This document shows positions 16,373-25,074 of a stretch of 64,000 nt of DNA, one piece after another. The stretch spans positions 1-64,000 of the forward strand of contig JADJZU010000019.1 of assembly GCA_016715625.1 (NCBI GenBank). The letters run 5' to 3'. Every line of letters begins with the position of its first letter. Positions within the stretch are counted from its first letter, which is position 1. The translations under genes were made by a program, and so were the position numbers. The DNA is from Bacteroidota bacterium (GTDB lineage: Bacteria > Bacteroidota > Bacteroidia > Chitinophagales > LD1). Below the pieces are notes generated by a model. It was not told the DNA's origin. It worked only from the letters and a program-made list of their open reading frames with translations, and made no database searches.

Positions 16373-16891
16373 ATGGCAATAACGCGTCCCTTTAATTTCA
16401 AAAAATGGATAGATGAACACCGGCATCTGCTCAAGCCACCGGTGATGAACCAGGTGGTGTATACAGGCAACGATGATTTTATAGTCATGGTAGTGGGCGG
16501 ACCCAATAAGCGCAAGGATCTTCACTACAACGAAACGGAAGAGTTTTTCTATCAGCTGGAAGGCGACATGCTGCTGAAAATTGTGGAAGAAGGAAAAGTG
16601 GTGGACATCCCCATTAAAGAAGGAGAAATTTTTCTGCTACCGGCCGGCACGCCCCACTCGCCTCGCAGATTTGAAAACACCGTGGGCCTGGTCATGGAAG
16701 TTACCCGCCCCAAAGGCGTGCAGGATGGCTTTCAGTGGTATTGCGAAAACTGTGGCAACAAACTCCATGAAGAAAAAATGCGCGTGGATGATATTGTAAA
16801 AGACCTGCCCGGTGTAATGGAAAAGTTTTACGCCAACGAAGAGTTACGCACGTGCAAAAAATGCGGAACCGTGCTGGAACCACCTCAGTAA
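16373..16891 (+). CDS. nbaC: 3-hydroxyanthranilate 3,4-dioxygenase
   Basis: 172 residues, a cupin of the bacterial HAO family. Metal ligands H51, E57 and H95 and substrate-binding R47 and R99 fall at the same numbers as in characterised bacterial enzymes. The C-terminal rubredoxin-like iron site C124-x2-C127 and C161-x2-C164 is intact. It opens 3-hydroxyanthranilate to 2-amino-3-carboxymuconate semialdehyde, the ring-cleavage step of the kynurenine route. The likely downstream dehydrogenase and deaminase are at 3759-5596; the decarboxylase is not in the window. The next gene begins on the base after its stop. Confidence 0.96.
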   Translation: MAITRPFNFKKWIDEHRHLLKPPVMNQVVYTGNDDFIVMVVGGPNKRKDLHYNETEEFFYQLEGDMLLKIVEEGKVVDIPIKEGEIFLLPAGTPHSPRRFENTVGLVMEVTRPKGVQDGFQWYCENCGNKLHEEKMRVDDIVKDLPGVMEKFYANEELRTCKKCGTVLEPPQ

Positions 16892-17578
16892 ATGTCTCCT
16901 AAAAAACCGCATCCGTATCTACTGCCTTTGCAAAAGGCTTATGAAGCAAACCGCGACAATCACCGTGCTGCGGACATGAGCCGCTACATGAAAAATCTAT
17001 TCCCTTTTGTGGGTATTCCTTCGCCAGCCCGCAAAGAAATTTTTAAGCTGCACCTGACGCAATATGGCATTCCTGAATACAGGGATTTGGTTACCGTTAC
17101 AAAGAGTTGCTACGCGCAGACCGAACGCGAATATCACTACTTCGCCATTGAGCTAGCCGGCAAGTTTGCCAAAAAAGCTGACGAAAGTTTTGTGCCGGTC
17201 ATGGAGTTTCTAATCGTCAATAACAGCTGGTGGGATTCTGTTGACTCAACCGCCAGCAACTGCACCCGCGAGTTTTTTAAACGAAATGTTTCACTACAAA
17301 GGTCCGTTACAAGAAAATGGATGAATAGCGGAAACATTTGGCTACAGCGTTCGGCATTGCTCTTTCAGGTTAACTACAAAAAAGTAACCAACGAAAAACT
17401 ACTTTACAGTTATATCGAAGAGCTAAAGCACAGCAACGAGTTTTTTATTCAAAAGGCCATTGGCTGGGCGCTGCGCGAGTACGCTAAAACCAACAAAAAG
17501 AGTGTGGCCAATTTTATAAAAAGCACCACCCTGAAGCCACTGAGCGTACGAGAAGCGCAAAAACATTTCGGAGATTAA
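16892..17578 (+). CDS. AlkD-like DNA alkylation repair protein
   Basis: 228 residues of HEAT-like helical repeats. Motifs of the AlkD/DNA_alkylation family are visible: FPFVGIPSPARKEIFK near residue 35, NSWWDSVDSTASN near residue 110, WLQRSALLFQVNYK and FFIQKAIGWALREYAKTN. AlkD enzymes excise N3- or N7-alkylated bases without base flipping. It directly follows the dioxygenase gene with no gap; a functional link is not obvious, so this may simply be operon packing. Confidence 0.88.
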   Translation: MSPKKPHPYLLPLQKAYEANRDNHRAADMSRYMKNLFPFVGIPSPARKEIFKLHLTQYGIPEYRDLVTVTKSCYAQTEREYHYFAIELAGKFAKKADESFVPVMEFLIVNNSWWDSVDSTASNCTREFFKRNVSLQRSVTRKWMNSGNIWLQRSALLFQVNYKKVTNEKLLYSYIEELKHSNEFFIQKAIGWALREYAKTNKKSVANFIKSTTLKPLSVREAQKHFGD

Positions 17579-17598
17579 ACTTTGCCCCATCAATAGTC

Positions 17599-17628
17599 TT
17601 TGGCATTCGTACAAATCCTTTACATTCG
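17599..17628 (+). promoter_or_regulatory. Possible Bacteroidota-type promoter
   Basis: TTTG at 17599-17602 and TACATTCG at 17621-17628 resemble the Bacteroidota -33/-7 consensus (TTTG and TAnnTTTG) with an 18-bp gap, and lie 18 bp before the start of the T9SS-sorted protein gene. This is a visual match only. Confidence 0.4.
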
Positions 17629-17646
17629 ACCAAAATTAACGGCTGC

Positions 17647-18255
17647 ATGAAAAATTTTTTACTCGCCCTTTTTGTTATCGCTACGCTACCGGTGGTGGCC
17701 CAACAACCTCCTCTTTTAAATCAGTTCAATTTCACTAATACCGATTGGCTGTTAGATGTATGCATTAACTATCAGTCCAACGATACCGGAACGGTTTTGG
17801 TGCAATTTCAGTTGGCAGCAGACGAAACCGGCAACATGGTCCTGGACAAGTATTTCACCGTGCCGGCAGACAACGACACCGCTTGTTTTCAATTGCTGCT
17901 TCCCTACAATTGCACCCGTTATATTGTAACGATGAACATGAGCAATGCACATGCTTATGGCCCTATTCAAAACCCCTTATTCTCGTTTAATGCCGGATGC
18001 TTATCCAGTGTAGCCGATGTCCCCAATACTGATTTTTCGGTGTTGCTTCGCGATCAAACACTGCTGATTGCTTCCACCAACCTTACCCAAGGCACCCAAG
18101 TTGAGGTATTTGATTTACTGGGTAGAAAGGTGACTAACGCAGTTTTAAGTTCCGCTCAGCAGGAGTTGCCACTACAGGAAAGCCCCGGAGTATACATCGT
18201 AAAGGTATCGCAAGGAGCGCAAACACTGCACACCACCAAAGTGGTCGTTAGATAA
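17647..18255 (+). CDS. Secreted protein with type IX sorting domain
   Basis: 202 residues. A signal peptide (MKNFLLALFVIATLPVVAQQ) is followed by a beta-rich region of no recognised family. The last 75 or so residues form a Por secretion (T9SS type A) sorting domain: VEVFDLLGRKV, then LPLQESPGVYIVKVSQGAQ and TTKVVVR at the end. It should be exported by Sec, then moved across the outer membrane by the type IX system and anchored or released. The cargo role is unknown. It is 5 bp before yifB. Confidence 0.87.
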   Translation: MKNFLLALFVIATLPVVAQQPPLLNQFNFTNTDWLLDVCINYQSNDTGTVLVQFQLAADETGNMVLDKYFTVPADNDTACFQLLLPYNCTRYIVTMNMSNAHAYGPIQNPLFSFNAGCLSSVADVPNTDFSVLLRDQTLLIASTNLTQGTQVEVFDLLGRKVTNAVLSSAQQELPLQESPGVYIVKVSQGAQTLHTTKVVVR

Positions 18256-18260
18256 AATTC

Positions 18261-19808
18261 ATGCTGGCAAAAACCTTTGGCAGTGCGGTCTATGGCGTAG
18301 ATGCTGCCACCATTACAATTGAAGTAAATGTAGGCGGAGAGGGTAAAGTGAATTATGTAGTCGTGGGCTTGCCCGACAATGCTGTTCGCGAGTCGCTCCC
18401 CAGAATTGAAACGGCCGTTCGCCAGTCTAAACTCCGAATGCCGCGCGCTCGTGTGGTGTTTAATCTTTCCCCGGCCGATATTCGAAAAGAAGGTACCGCT
18501 TACGATTTGCCCATGGCGGTTGGTGTGTTGGCCTCTTCCGGGCAGATTCAGAATTATGAAGTACTGAAAGATTACATCATCATGGGCGAGCTTTCGCTCG
18601 ATGGTTCCATACTTCCGGTGAAAGGAGCATTGCCCATTGCCATACAGGCCCGTAAAGAAAAGTTTAAAGGAATTATTCTGCCAAAGCAAAATGCGCGGGA
18701 AGCGGCCATTGTAAACAATCTGGAAGTGATAGGCGTAGAGCATCTCCGCGAGGTGGTTGACTTTCTGGAAAAGAAGCTTTGGATAGAACCTACCACTGTA
18801 GACACCCGCGAAGAGTTTGCCAATAACATGCTTTCGAATGAACTGGACTTTAGCGATGTAAAAGGGCAGGACAACATTAAGCGCAGTCTGGAAATTGCTG
18901 CTGCAGGCGGCCACAACGTAATTTTAATAGGCCCTCCGGGAGCCGGCAAAACAATGTTGGCTAAGCGAATGCCCACCATTCTGCCACCGCTCAGTTTGCA
19001 GGAAGCATTAGAAACCACCAAAATATTTTCGGTGGCAGGCAAGTTGTCGAAAGATGCTTCGCTGGTTTACCAACGTCCGTTTCGTGCGCCACACCACACC
19101 GTGAGCGATGTGGCATTGGTGGGAGGAGGAAGCAATCCGCATCCGGGCGAAATTTCACTGGCACATAATGGTGTGTTGTTTCTGGATGAACTGCCCGAAT
19201 TCAAACGCACTGTGTTGGAGGTGATGCGGCAGCCCATGGAAGAAAGACGGGTCACCATTTCGCGTTCCAAATTTTCCATCACCTTTCCCAGCAGTTTTAT
19301 GCTGATTGCCAGTATGAATCCATGCCCCTGTGGCTACTTCAACCATCCCGAAAAAGAATGTGTATGCGCCCCGGGCATTGTGCAGAAATATCTCAATAAA
19401 ATATCAGGGCCATTATTGGATAGAATAGATCTTCATGTGGAGGTAGTTCCTGTTTCATTTAATGAGTTATCCAGCGAGAAAAAATCTGAAGCCAGCAGCA
19501 ACATTCGCGAACGTGTTATTCGCGCACGTGACATTCAGGCTAAACGTTTTGAGAACAGCACGGGGCTCTATTGCAATGCGCAAATGGAACCGCAAATGGT
19601 GCAGGAAATTTGTGGCATTACCGAAGCAGGTAAAAACCTGTTAAGTAGAGCTATGAAAAAACTAAACCTGTCGGCTCGCGCCTACGATCGTATTATTAAA
19701 GTAAGTCGTACCATTGCTGATCTGGCAGGTAGTGATGATATTAAGACCGAACATCTGGCGGAGGCTATTCAGTTTAGAAGTCTGGATAGAGAGGACTGGG
19801 GCGGATGA
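18261..19808 (+). CDS. YifB/ComM family Mg chelatase-like AAA+ ATPase
   Basis: 515 residues. The N-terminal ChlI-like domain starts AKTFGSAVYGVDAATITIEV, the Walker A is LIGPPGAGKTMLAKRMPTIL near residue 225, Walker B is GVLFLDELPEF, and the cysteine segment ASMNPCPCGYFNHPEKECVC is typical of the family. ComM is a hexameric helicase promoting branch migration during natural transformation; outside competent species the role of YifB is less clear. Full length with no sign of damage. Confidence 0.94.
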   Translation: MLAKTFGSAVYGVDAATITIEVNVGGEGKVNYVVVGLPDNAVRESLPRIETAVRQSKLRMPRARVVFNLSPADIRKEGTAYDLPMAVGVLASSGQIQNYEVLKDYIIMGELSLDGSILPVKGALPIAIQARKEKFKGIILPKQNAREAAIVNNLEVIGVEHLREVVDFLEKKLWIEPTTVDTREEFANNMLSNELDFSDVKGQDNIKRSLEIAAAGGHNVILIGPPGAGKTMLAKRMPTILPPLSLQEALETTKIFSVAGKLSKDASLVYQRPFRAPHHTVSDVALVGGGSNPHPGEISLAHNGVLFLDELPEFKRTVLEVMRQPMEERRVTISRSKFSITFPSSFMLIASMNPCPCGYFNHPEKECVCAPGIVQKYLNKISGPLLDRIDLHVEVVPVSFNELSSEKKSEASSNIRERVIRARDIQAKRFENSTGLYCNAQMEPQMVQEICGITEAGKNLLSRAMKKLNLSARAYDRIIKVSRTIADLAGSDDIKTEHLAEAIQFRSLDREDWGG

Positions 19809-19820
19809 CGATATGGTTTG

Positions 19821-19850
19821 TTGGGAAAACGGATGCTTTTACTACATTAG
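19821..19850 (+). promoter_or_regulatory. Possible Bacteroidota-type promoter
   Basis: TTG at 19821-19823 and TACATTAG at 19843-19850 with a 19-bp gap resemble the -33/-7 elements, 18 bp before the lipoprotein start. Low-confidence visual match. Confidence 0.3.
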
Positions 19851-19868
19851 TTGCCTAAATTGAATTAA

Positions 19869-20313
19869 ATGAGACAGATTTTTTCTCTTTTATCAGCAGC
19901 AATATTGTTCACCGGAGCGGTGTTGATTAGTTCTTGCACTGATAAAGAATCGCAAGGCGGACCCAAAATAACTGTGGAGTTTCCGCTGCTGGATACAGAA
20001 AATGAGTATTACATCGGAGACAGTATTCGAATTAAGTATGTAATTGAAGACGCAGACAAAATTCGCAGCGTGAAAACTACTGTAAAATTTGATCTGATTC
20101 AAAACCACTGCTAAGCGGGTTGGTGCCCACCCGATTTATGATAAAACATATACTGATGTAGGCGAAAAATTCGGAGTAGACGAAAAATTCAAAATAGATG
20201 TGGCTGATCTTTACGGCAGAACTAAAAATCACTTTTTGGTTGAAATTGTGGCCGAGGATGGAGATGGTAATCAGTTTAAATTCAACAGAAGAATTTACGT
20301 TTCCAGCCTATAA
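19869..20313 (+). pseudogene. Small lipoprotein gene with a +1 frameshift
   Basis: The frame opens with a lipoprotein signal (ILFTGAVLISSC, lipobox cysteine near residue 24) and stops at 20114. Conserved-looking sequence continues one base out of frame, from about 20098 (KTTAKRVGAHPIYDKTYTD) to a TAA at 20311-20313, where a strong terminator follows. The total span is 445 bp, one base over a multiple of three. The shift point is near GATCTGATTCAAAACC. The intact product would be about 147 residues, of unknown function, anchored in the envelope. Confidence 0.75.
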
Positions 20314-20343
20314 TTCTTTGCACTTCAATTCTTTAAATGATAT

Positions 20344-20375
20344 AAAAAAAGCACTTCAAGTTGAAGTGCTTTTTT
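20344..20375. terminator. Bidirectional rho-independent terminator
   Basis: A-run, then GCACTTCAA paired with TTGAAGTGC, then a T-run gives a near-perfect hairpin with U-tails on both strands. It separates the lipoprotein gene (+) from the converging RND efflux operon (-). Confidence 0.9.
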
Positions 20376-20493
20376 GTTTTACGAGGGCAAGAATAATTTG
20401 TAATTGAATCCTCGAAAAGTAACTTCTCCCAACAGCAATATTTAAATGCAAATGGGGGTTGCGGATAAGTAAAAAATATCAAACTAAATGGGA

Positions 20494-23400
20494 CTATGCA
20501 ATTTTACGTCTCACCCATTCTCTGGTTTTGTATCCCAGCATATACATGGTAGGCACTACCAAAAGCGTTAAAAAGGTAGCCACGACCAAGCCGAAAATCA
20601 TGGTCCATGACAAGGGCCCCCAGAACTTCACATTATCGCCACCCAGATAAAACTTTGCATCAAAGTGGCTAAATAGAGTTTCAAAATCCATGTTTAGGCC
20701 TATAGCAAGAGGAATGAGTCCCAGTATAGCTGCGCTGGCAGTAAGAATTACCGGAGTCATTCTGGTGGCCCCACCATCTACCACAGCATCGTATACATTT
20801 TCACCACGCTCGCGCAGTTCATCAATAAACTCTATTAACAGAATACCATTTCTAATAACGATACCCGCTAATGCAAATACGCCCACACCACTCATCACCA
20901 CGCTAAACTTCATGCCGGTAAATGCAAAACCCAAGGCCACACCAATGAGTGAGAAAAATACGGTAGTGAAAATGATAAGCGGTTTTACCACCGAGTTAAA
21001 CTGCACCACCATAATCAAAAGCATGAGTGCTAATGCGCCTCCAAAAGCCACACCTAAAAACGCCCCGGTCTCCGCTTGTTGCTCCTGCTCTCCCGTCATC
21101 TTGGCTTCGTAGCCCTCCGGAAAATCCATCCCCTGAATCACCTGCTCAATTTCAGGGATAATATTGTTGGCATTATATCCGCTGCTCACATCGCTGGCCA
21201 GTGTAACCACACGGTTTTGGTTTTTGCGGTTAATCACACTGATAGTATTATCATATCGAATGCGGGCAATAGATGATATGGGCACTTGACGGAATGAGCC
21301 CGTACTGAAGTCCATATACGAGATATATACATTCATCAACTTTTCTACGCTTGTGCGGTCTTCCGCGCGAAGACGAAGTTGAATAGGTGCATCATCTTCC
21401 ACATCGCGAAACTTGGACACTTCTTTACCAAACAAAGCGGTGCGAAGCTCAACAGCTACCTGCCCCAGCGAAATGCCTTCGCGCTGCATCTTTTCTTTAT
21501 CGAGGTCTATAATGATTTCGGGCTTACTAATCTGTAAGTCACTTTTTAATTCATCAATTCCTTGTATTCCGGAAGCAGCAATTTTGCTTTTCAGTTGCGT
21601 GGAAAGGGTAGCCAGCGTAGCATAGTCATCGCCTGTAATTTCGATATTGATAGGCTTACCCACCGGAGGTCCGTTACGCTCTGGCTCTACCGAAATTTCT
21701 GCGCCTACAATGCCTTCCCGTTTAAATTCTTTTTGGACCTTTTCCAACCAAATGCTTGTTTTTGGTTCTTTGCGCTCGGCAAATTTTTTGAAGGCAACAG
21801 TTACCTTACTCTTATTGGGCGTAGGCACTTTATCCGGATTCTGCGGATCACCGGCTGCAAGACCCACATTGGAAATAACAGAGGTAACATCCGGGTTATC
21901 GTTACCAATCACTTTATAAACCCGCTGCTCAATGATTCGAGTAATGGAATCCGTAACTTCTGCATCGGTTCCGCTCGGAAGCTTGCAATACACATATACA
22001 AAGTTAGGATCGCCACTCGGGAAGAAAACAACATCTGGCTTGCTTAAAAAGAAAATAACCCAGCTAATCACCAATAATACAACAGAACTAAGCACTACAG
22101 CAATCGGGCGCTTACCCTGAATAAAAGCACGCAAAATGCCTCTGTAAACATCACCGACTTTGGGCCATAGCTTTGTCTGCCAGGCAATAATGGAACGATG
22201 AAAAACAAAGTGATAGAGTAAGATGAGCAGAATACAGAAAACGGCAAAATTGCCTATGCCGAAACTACCCGTCACATATCCCAAAAAAGCCATGACTGCA
22301 AACCCGATGAAGCCCCATTTGTAATCTTTCAGATGAGAATCGCCATGCTCTTCTTTCTTCATGAATGAAACGGCAAATACGGGATTCATCACAAATGCTA
22401 CAAACAACGATGCGCCCAGCGTTATGATGAGTGTTATAGGCAGGTTCTTCATAAACTTGCCGACAATCCCCGGCCAAAACAGCAAAGGGAAGAAAGGCGC
22501 AAGTGTAGTAAGCGTTCCGGCCAATACAGGAATAAAAACTTCACCGGCTGCATACTTTGCACTCTGCTTAATGTCGTATTCATACTTATGATAAATACGG
22601 TGCGTGTTTTCAATTACCACTATCGCATCATCTACCACAATACCGAGCGCAAGCAGCAAGGAGAACAGAACCATTACGTTCATCGTCATGCCCAGGCCGG
22701 GCATAAATAAAAATGCAACCAAGGTGGCCAATGGCACCGATAAGCCCACAAAGAATGCATTGGTAAAGCCCATAAAAAACATGAGTATGAACACCACAAA
22801 AATAAATCCTAGGATAACGGTGTTCAACAAGTCGTGTAGTTGTATGCGCGTATTTTCGGAGGTGTCGCCTGTCACTTTTACCTTTAGTCCTTTCGGGAAT
22901 TTATTGGTTTGATACTCTTCCAATACTTTATAAATCTGATCGGTGGCGCTTATCAAATTCTCGCCACTGCGTTTTACAACATTCAGCGTAACTACGCTCT
23001 TTCGGTCCAGCTGCGCAAAATCCTGCTTGTCTTTAAAGCCATCTTCAATGGTGGCAATATTCTTTAAAAAAACAGTAGTGCCTGTAAATGAACGGACAAT
23101 CAGATTTTCAAGCTCTTTGGGGTCTTTGAATTCTCCTGTTACACGAAGATTTCTGCGCAAGTCATCTACGCGCACTTCGCCACCGCTCACGTTCAGGTTT
23201 TCGCGCTGCACCGCATTTTCAATATCCATAAAAGAAATACCGGCCGAAGTCATTTTATACAGGTCGACATTGATTTGAATTTCACGCTCCATGCCTCCCA
23301 CAATATCCACGCGGGTAATTTCCTTCATGCTTTCAATCTTGTCTTTCAGGTCCTCACCGTATCCTTTTATTTGATCAAGCGGTAAATCTCCGGCCAGATT

Positions 23401-23850
23401 GATATTCATGATGGGAAGTTCATTGATATCAAACTCCTGAATTTGTGGGTCTGTTTTTAAATCGCTGGGTAAATCTTTTTTACCCTTAGCCACAGCATCA
23501 GTCACTTTTTGTTTGCAATCAGCCGGTTTTAAATCGGTCGAAAACTCTACGGTGATGATGGAAACGTCTGAAAGGGAATTGCTGGTTATCTTTTTTACCC
23601 CATTCAGGCTTTTTACCTGTTTCTCAATCGGCTTGGTAATCAGATTTTCTATATCGGAGGGAGTGGCACCGGGATAGATAGTAGCCACAGAAATAGTGGG
23701 AACCACAACATCCGGAAACAACTCTTTGGGCAAACTATTGTAGACTGCCAATCCGCTAAAAAGTATCATGAAGGTGAATACATAAATGCTGGTAGCATTG
23801 TCTATACACCAACTGGTAAACCCCAGTTCTTTAAGTTTTTCTGCTTTCAT
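20494..23850 (-). CDS. RND efflux transporter permease subunit
   Basis: 1118 residues, an inner-membrane proton-driven AcrB/HAE1-type pump. Repeated-half architecture is visible: a first periplasmic loop (residues about 45-350), the TM4 motif LALGIVVDDAIVVIENTHR with proton-relay aspartates, a middle soluble segment and a second membrane block ending near GLVVATFLTLLVVPTMYMLG. A longer than usual insert follows FMKKEEHGDSHLKDYKWG. It is the last gene of the TetR-TolC-HlyD-RND operon, 60 bp after the adaptor gene. Substrates are unknown. Confidence 0.95.
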   Translation of the reverse strand: MKAEKLKELGFTSWCIDNATSIYVFTFMILFSGLAVYNSLPKELFPDVVVPTISVATIYPGATPSDIENLITKPIEKQVKSLNGVKKITSNSLSDVSIITVEFSTDLKPADCKQKVTDAVAKGKKDLPSDLKTDPQIQEFDINELPIMNINLAGDLPLDQIKGYGEDLKDKIESMKEITRVDIVGGMEREIQINVDLYKMTSAGISFMDIENAVQRENLNVSGGEVRVDDLRRNLRVTGEFKDPKELENLIVRSFTGTTVFLKNIATIEDGFKDKQDFAQLDRKSVVTLNVVKRSGENLISATDQIYKVLEEYQTNKFPKGLKVKVTGDTSENTRIQLHDLLNTVILGFIFVVFILMFFMGFTNAFFVGLSVPLATLVAFLFMPGLGMTMNVMVLFSLLLALGIVVDDAIVVIENTHRIYHKYEYDIKQSAKYAAGEVFIPVLAGTLTTLAPFFPLLFWPGIVGKFMKNLPITLIITLGASLFVAFVMNPVFAVSFMKKEEHGDSHLKDYKWGFIGFAVMAFLGYVTGSFGIGNFAVFCILLILLYHFVFHRSIIAWQTKLWPKVGDVYRGILRAFIQGKRPIAVVLSSVVLLVISWVIFFLSKPDVVFFPSGDPNFVYVYCKLPSGTDAEVTDSITRIIEQRVYKVIGNDNPDVTSVISNVGLAAGDPQNPDKVPTPNKSKVTVAFKKFAERKEPKTSIWLEKVQKEFKREGIVGAEISVEPERNGPPVGKPINIEITGDDYATLATLSTQLKSKIAASGIQGIDELKSDLQISKPEIIIDLDKEKMQREGISLGQVAVELRTALFGKEVSKFRDVEDDAPIQLRLRAEDRTSVEKLMNVYISYMDFSTGSFRQVPISSIARIRYDNTISVINRKNQNRVVTLASDVSSGYNANNIIPEIEQVIQGMDFPEGYEAKMTGEQEQQAETGAFLGVAFGGALALMLLIMVVQFNSVVKPLIIFTTVFFSLIGVALGFAFTGMKFSVVMSGVGVFALAGIVIRNGILLIEFIDELRERGENVYDAVVDGGATRMTPVILTASAAILGLIPLAIGLNMDFETLFSHFDAKFYLGGDNVKFWGPLSWTMIFGLVVATFLTLLVVPTMYMLGYKTREWVRRKIA

Positions 23851-23910
23851 AATCGATGTTCAATAAACCTGAATCAAAATTTGACCAATGCAATGCCTTA
23901 TTGGGGCAAA

Positions 23911-25050
23911 TTATTTAAGGGTTATCGCCTGACCGTCCACCACCTCGGTGTAGCCAAAGGTGATAATGCGCTGCCCTTCCGATAATCCTTCTTCTATGAT
24001 TGTTCTGCCGTTGTAATTGGCGCCTGTTTTCACCATGTTTTTCTTGGCAACCACTTTCCCTCCCTCACTTTCAGCGGTAAGCACATAGGTACCTTCTTCA
24101 CTTTTTTGAATAATGTTGGAAGGAACCAACAACACGTTTTTATAGATAGCATCATTAATCTTCAATTTTGCAATCATGTTAGCTGCATACTCGTTGGAGG
24201 TGTTGTTGATTTTTGTTTCCACTTCAAACGTTCTGCTTCGCGGATCAATGGTCTTGGAAACATAGTTGACCGTAGTAACGGTACTTTTATTAATGTCCGG
24301 AAATTCAATTTCTACTTTGTCACCTTGTTTAATTTTTCCGAAATCGCTGTCGGCCAATTTTGCTTTTACCGATAGTTTGGTGTTATTGATAATACGAATA
24401 CCCGGCATAAGCTGCGAGCCGATGGCCATGTCGCCAATTTTAAGATTTACGTTGTCTACTGTACCGGTAATAGGGGCTTTAATTTTTGTCATTTCCAGCT
24501 GTGTGCGCTGCGCAGCAATCTGTTTTTCCAGAGCATCCTTCTGTGTTTTGGCCGATAAATACTGAATCTCACTACCTATCTTTTGATTCCATAAACGCTC
24601 CTGTTTTTCAAATGCTGTTTTGGCTAAGTCGTATTGCGTTTGTATGGTAGCAATAGCCGCCTCCATGGCAGCAGTGGTTTCTGTAATAGCCAGCAACTGC
24701 CCTTTAGTAACACGATCGCCTTCCTTAACGTAAATGGCAGAAACCACTCCGGGCTGCTGTGGCAGGGCGGTTACATTTTCATCGGCATCCACATTGCCCT
24801 GCACCTCTATGTAGTGTTTAAACTCCTGCTTTACCAGGCTATCGGCTTGAATGAGTTTGCCTTTCTCTGCCACTTTAGCAGAAGTATCCATTAGCGCAAT
24901 CTCTTTCTCCAGCGTGGCTATCTGAGTGCTTATTTCTTTAAGAGAGGTTTTGGCATCGGCCAATTCTTTTTTCTTTTTTTCTAAATCGCTGCCCGTTTCG
25001 CAAGAGGCAAACAAAACAACGGAGGCAATAACAACTAGGAATTTGTTCAT
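23911..25050 (-). CDS. RND efflux periplasmic adaptor (HlyD/AcrA type)
   Basis: 379 residues. A lipoprotein signal ends in LFASCETGSD, so the adaptor is probably lipid-anchored. A coiled coil follows (residues about 25-60), then the lipoyl/barrel-sandwich halves: PQQPGVVSAIYVKEGDRVTK and IKAPITGTVDNVNLKIGDM. The C-terminal domain ends IITFGYTEVVDGQAITL. It bridges the RND pump and the TolC-like channel. It lies 24 bp after the outer-membrane gene. Confidence 0.94.
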   Translation of the reverse strand: MNKFLVVIASVVLFASCETGSDLEKKKKELADAKTSLKEISTQIATLEKEIALMDTSAKVAEKGKLIQADSLVKQEFKHYIEVQGNVDADENVTALPQQPGVVSAIYVKEGDRVTKGQLLAITETTAAMEAAIATIQTQYDLAKTAFEKQERLWNQKIGSEIQYLSAKTQKDALEKQIAAQRTQLEMTKIKAPITGTVDNVNLKIGDMAIGSQLMPGIRIINNTKLSVKAKLADSDFGKIKQGDKVEIEFPDINKSTVTTVNYVSKTIDPRSRTFEVETKINNTSNEYAANMIAKLKINDAIYKNVLLVPSNIIQKSEEGTYVLTAESEGGKVVAKKNMVKTGANYNGRTIIEEGLSEGQRIITFGYTEVVDGQAITLK

Positions 25051-25074
25051 ACTGTTTTTCTTTTAAGGCTTAGT

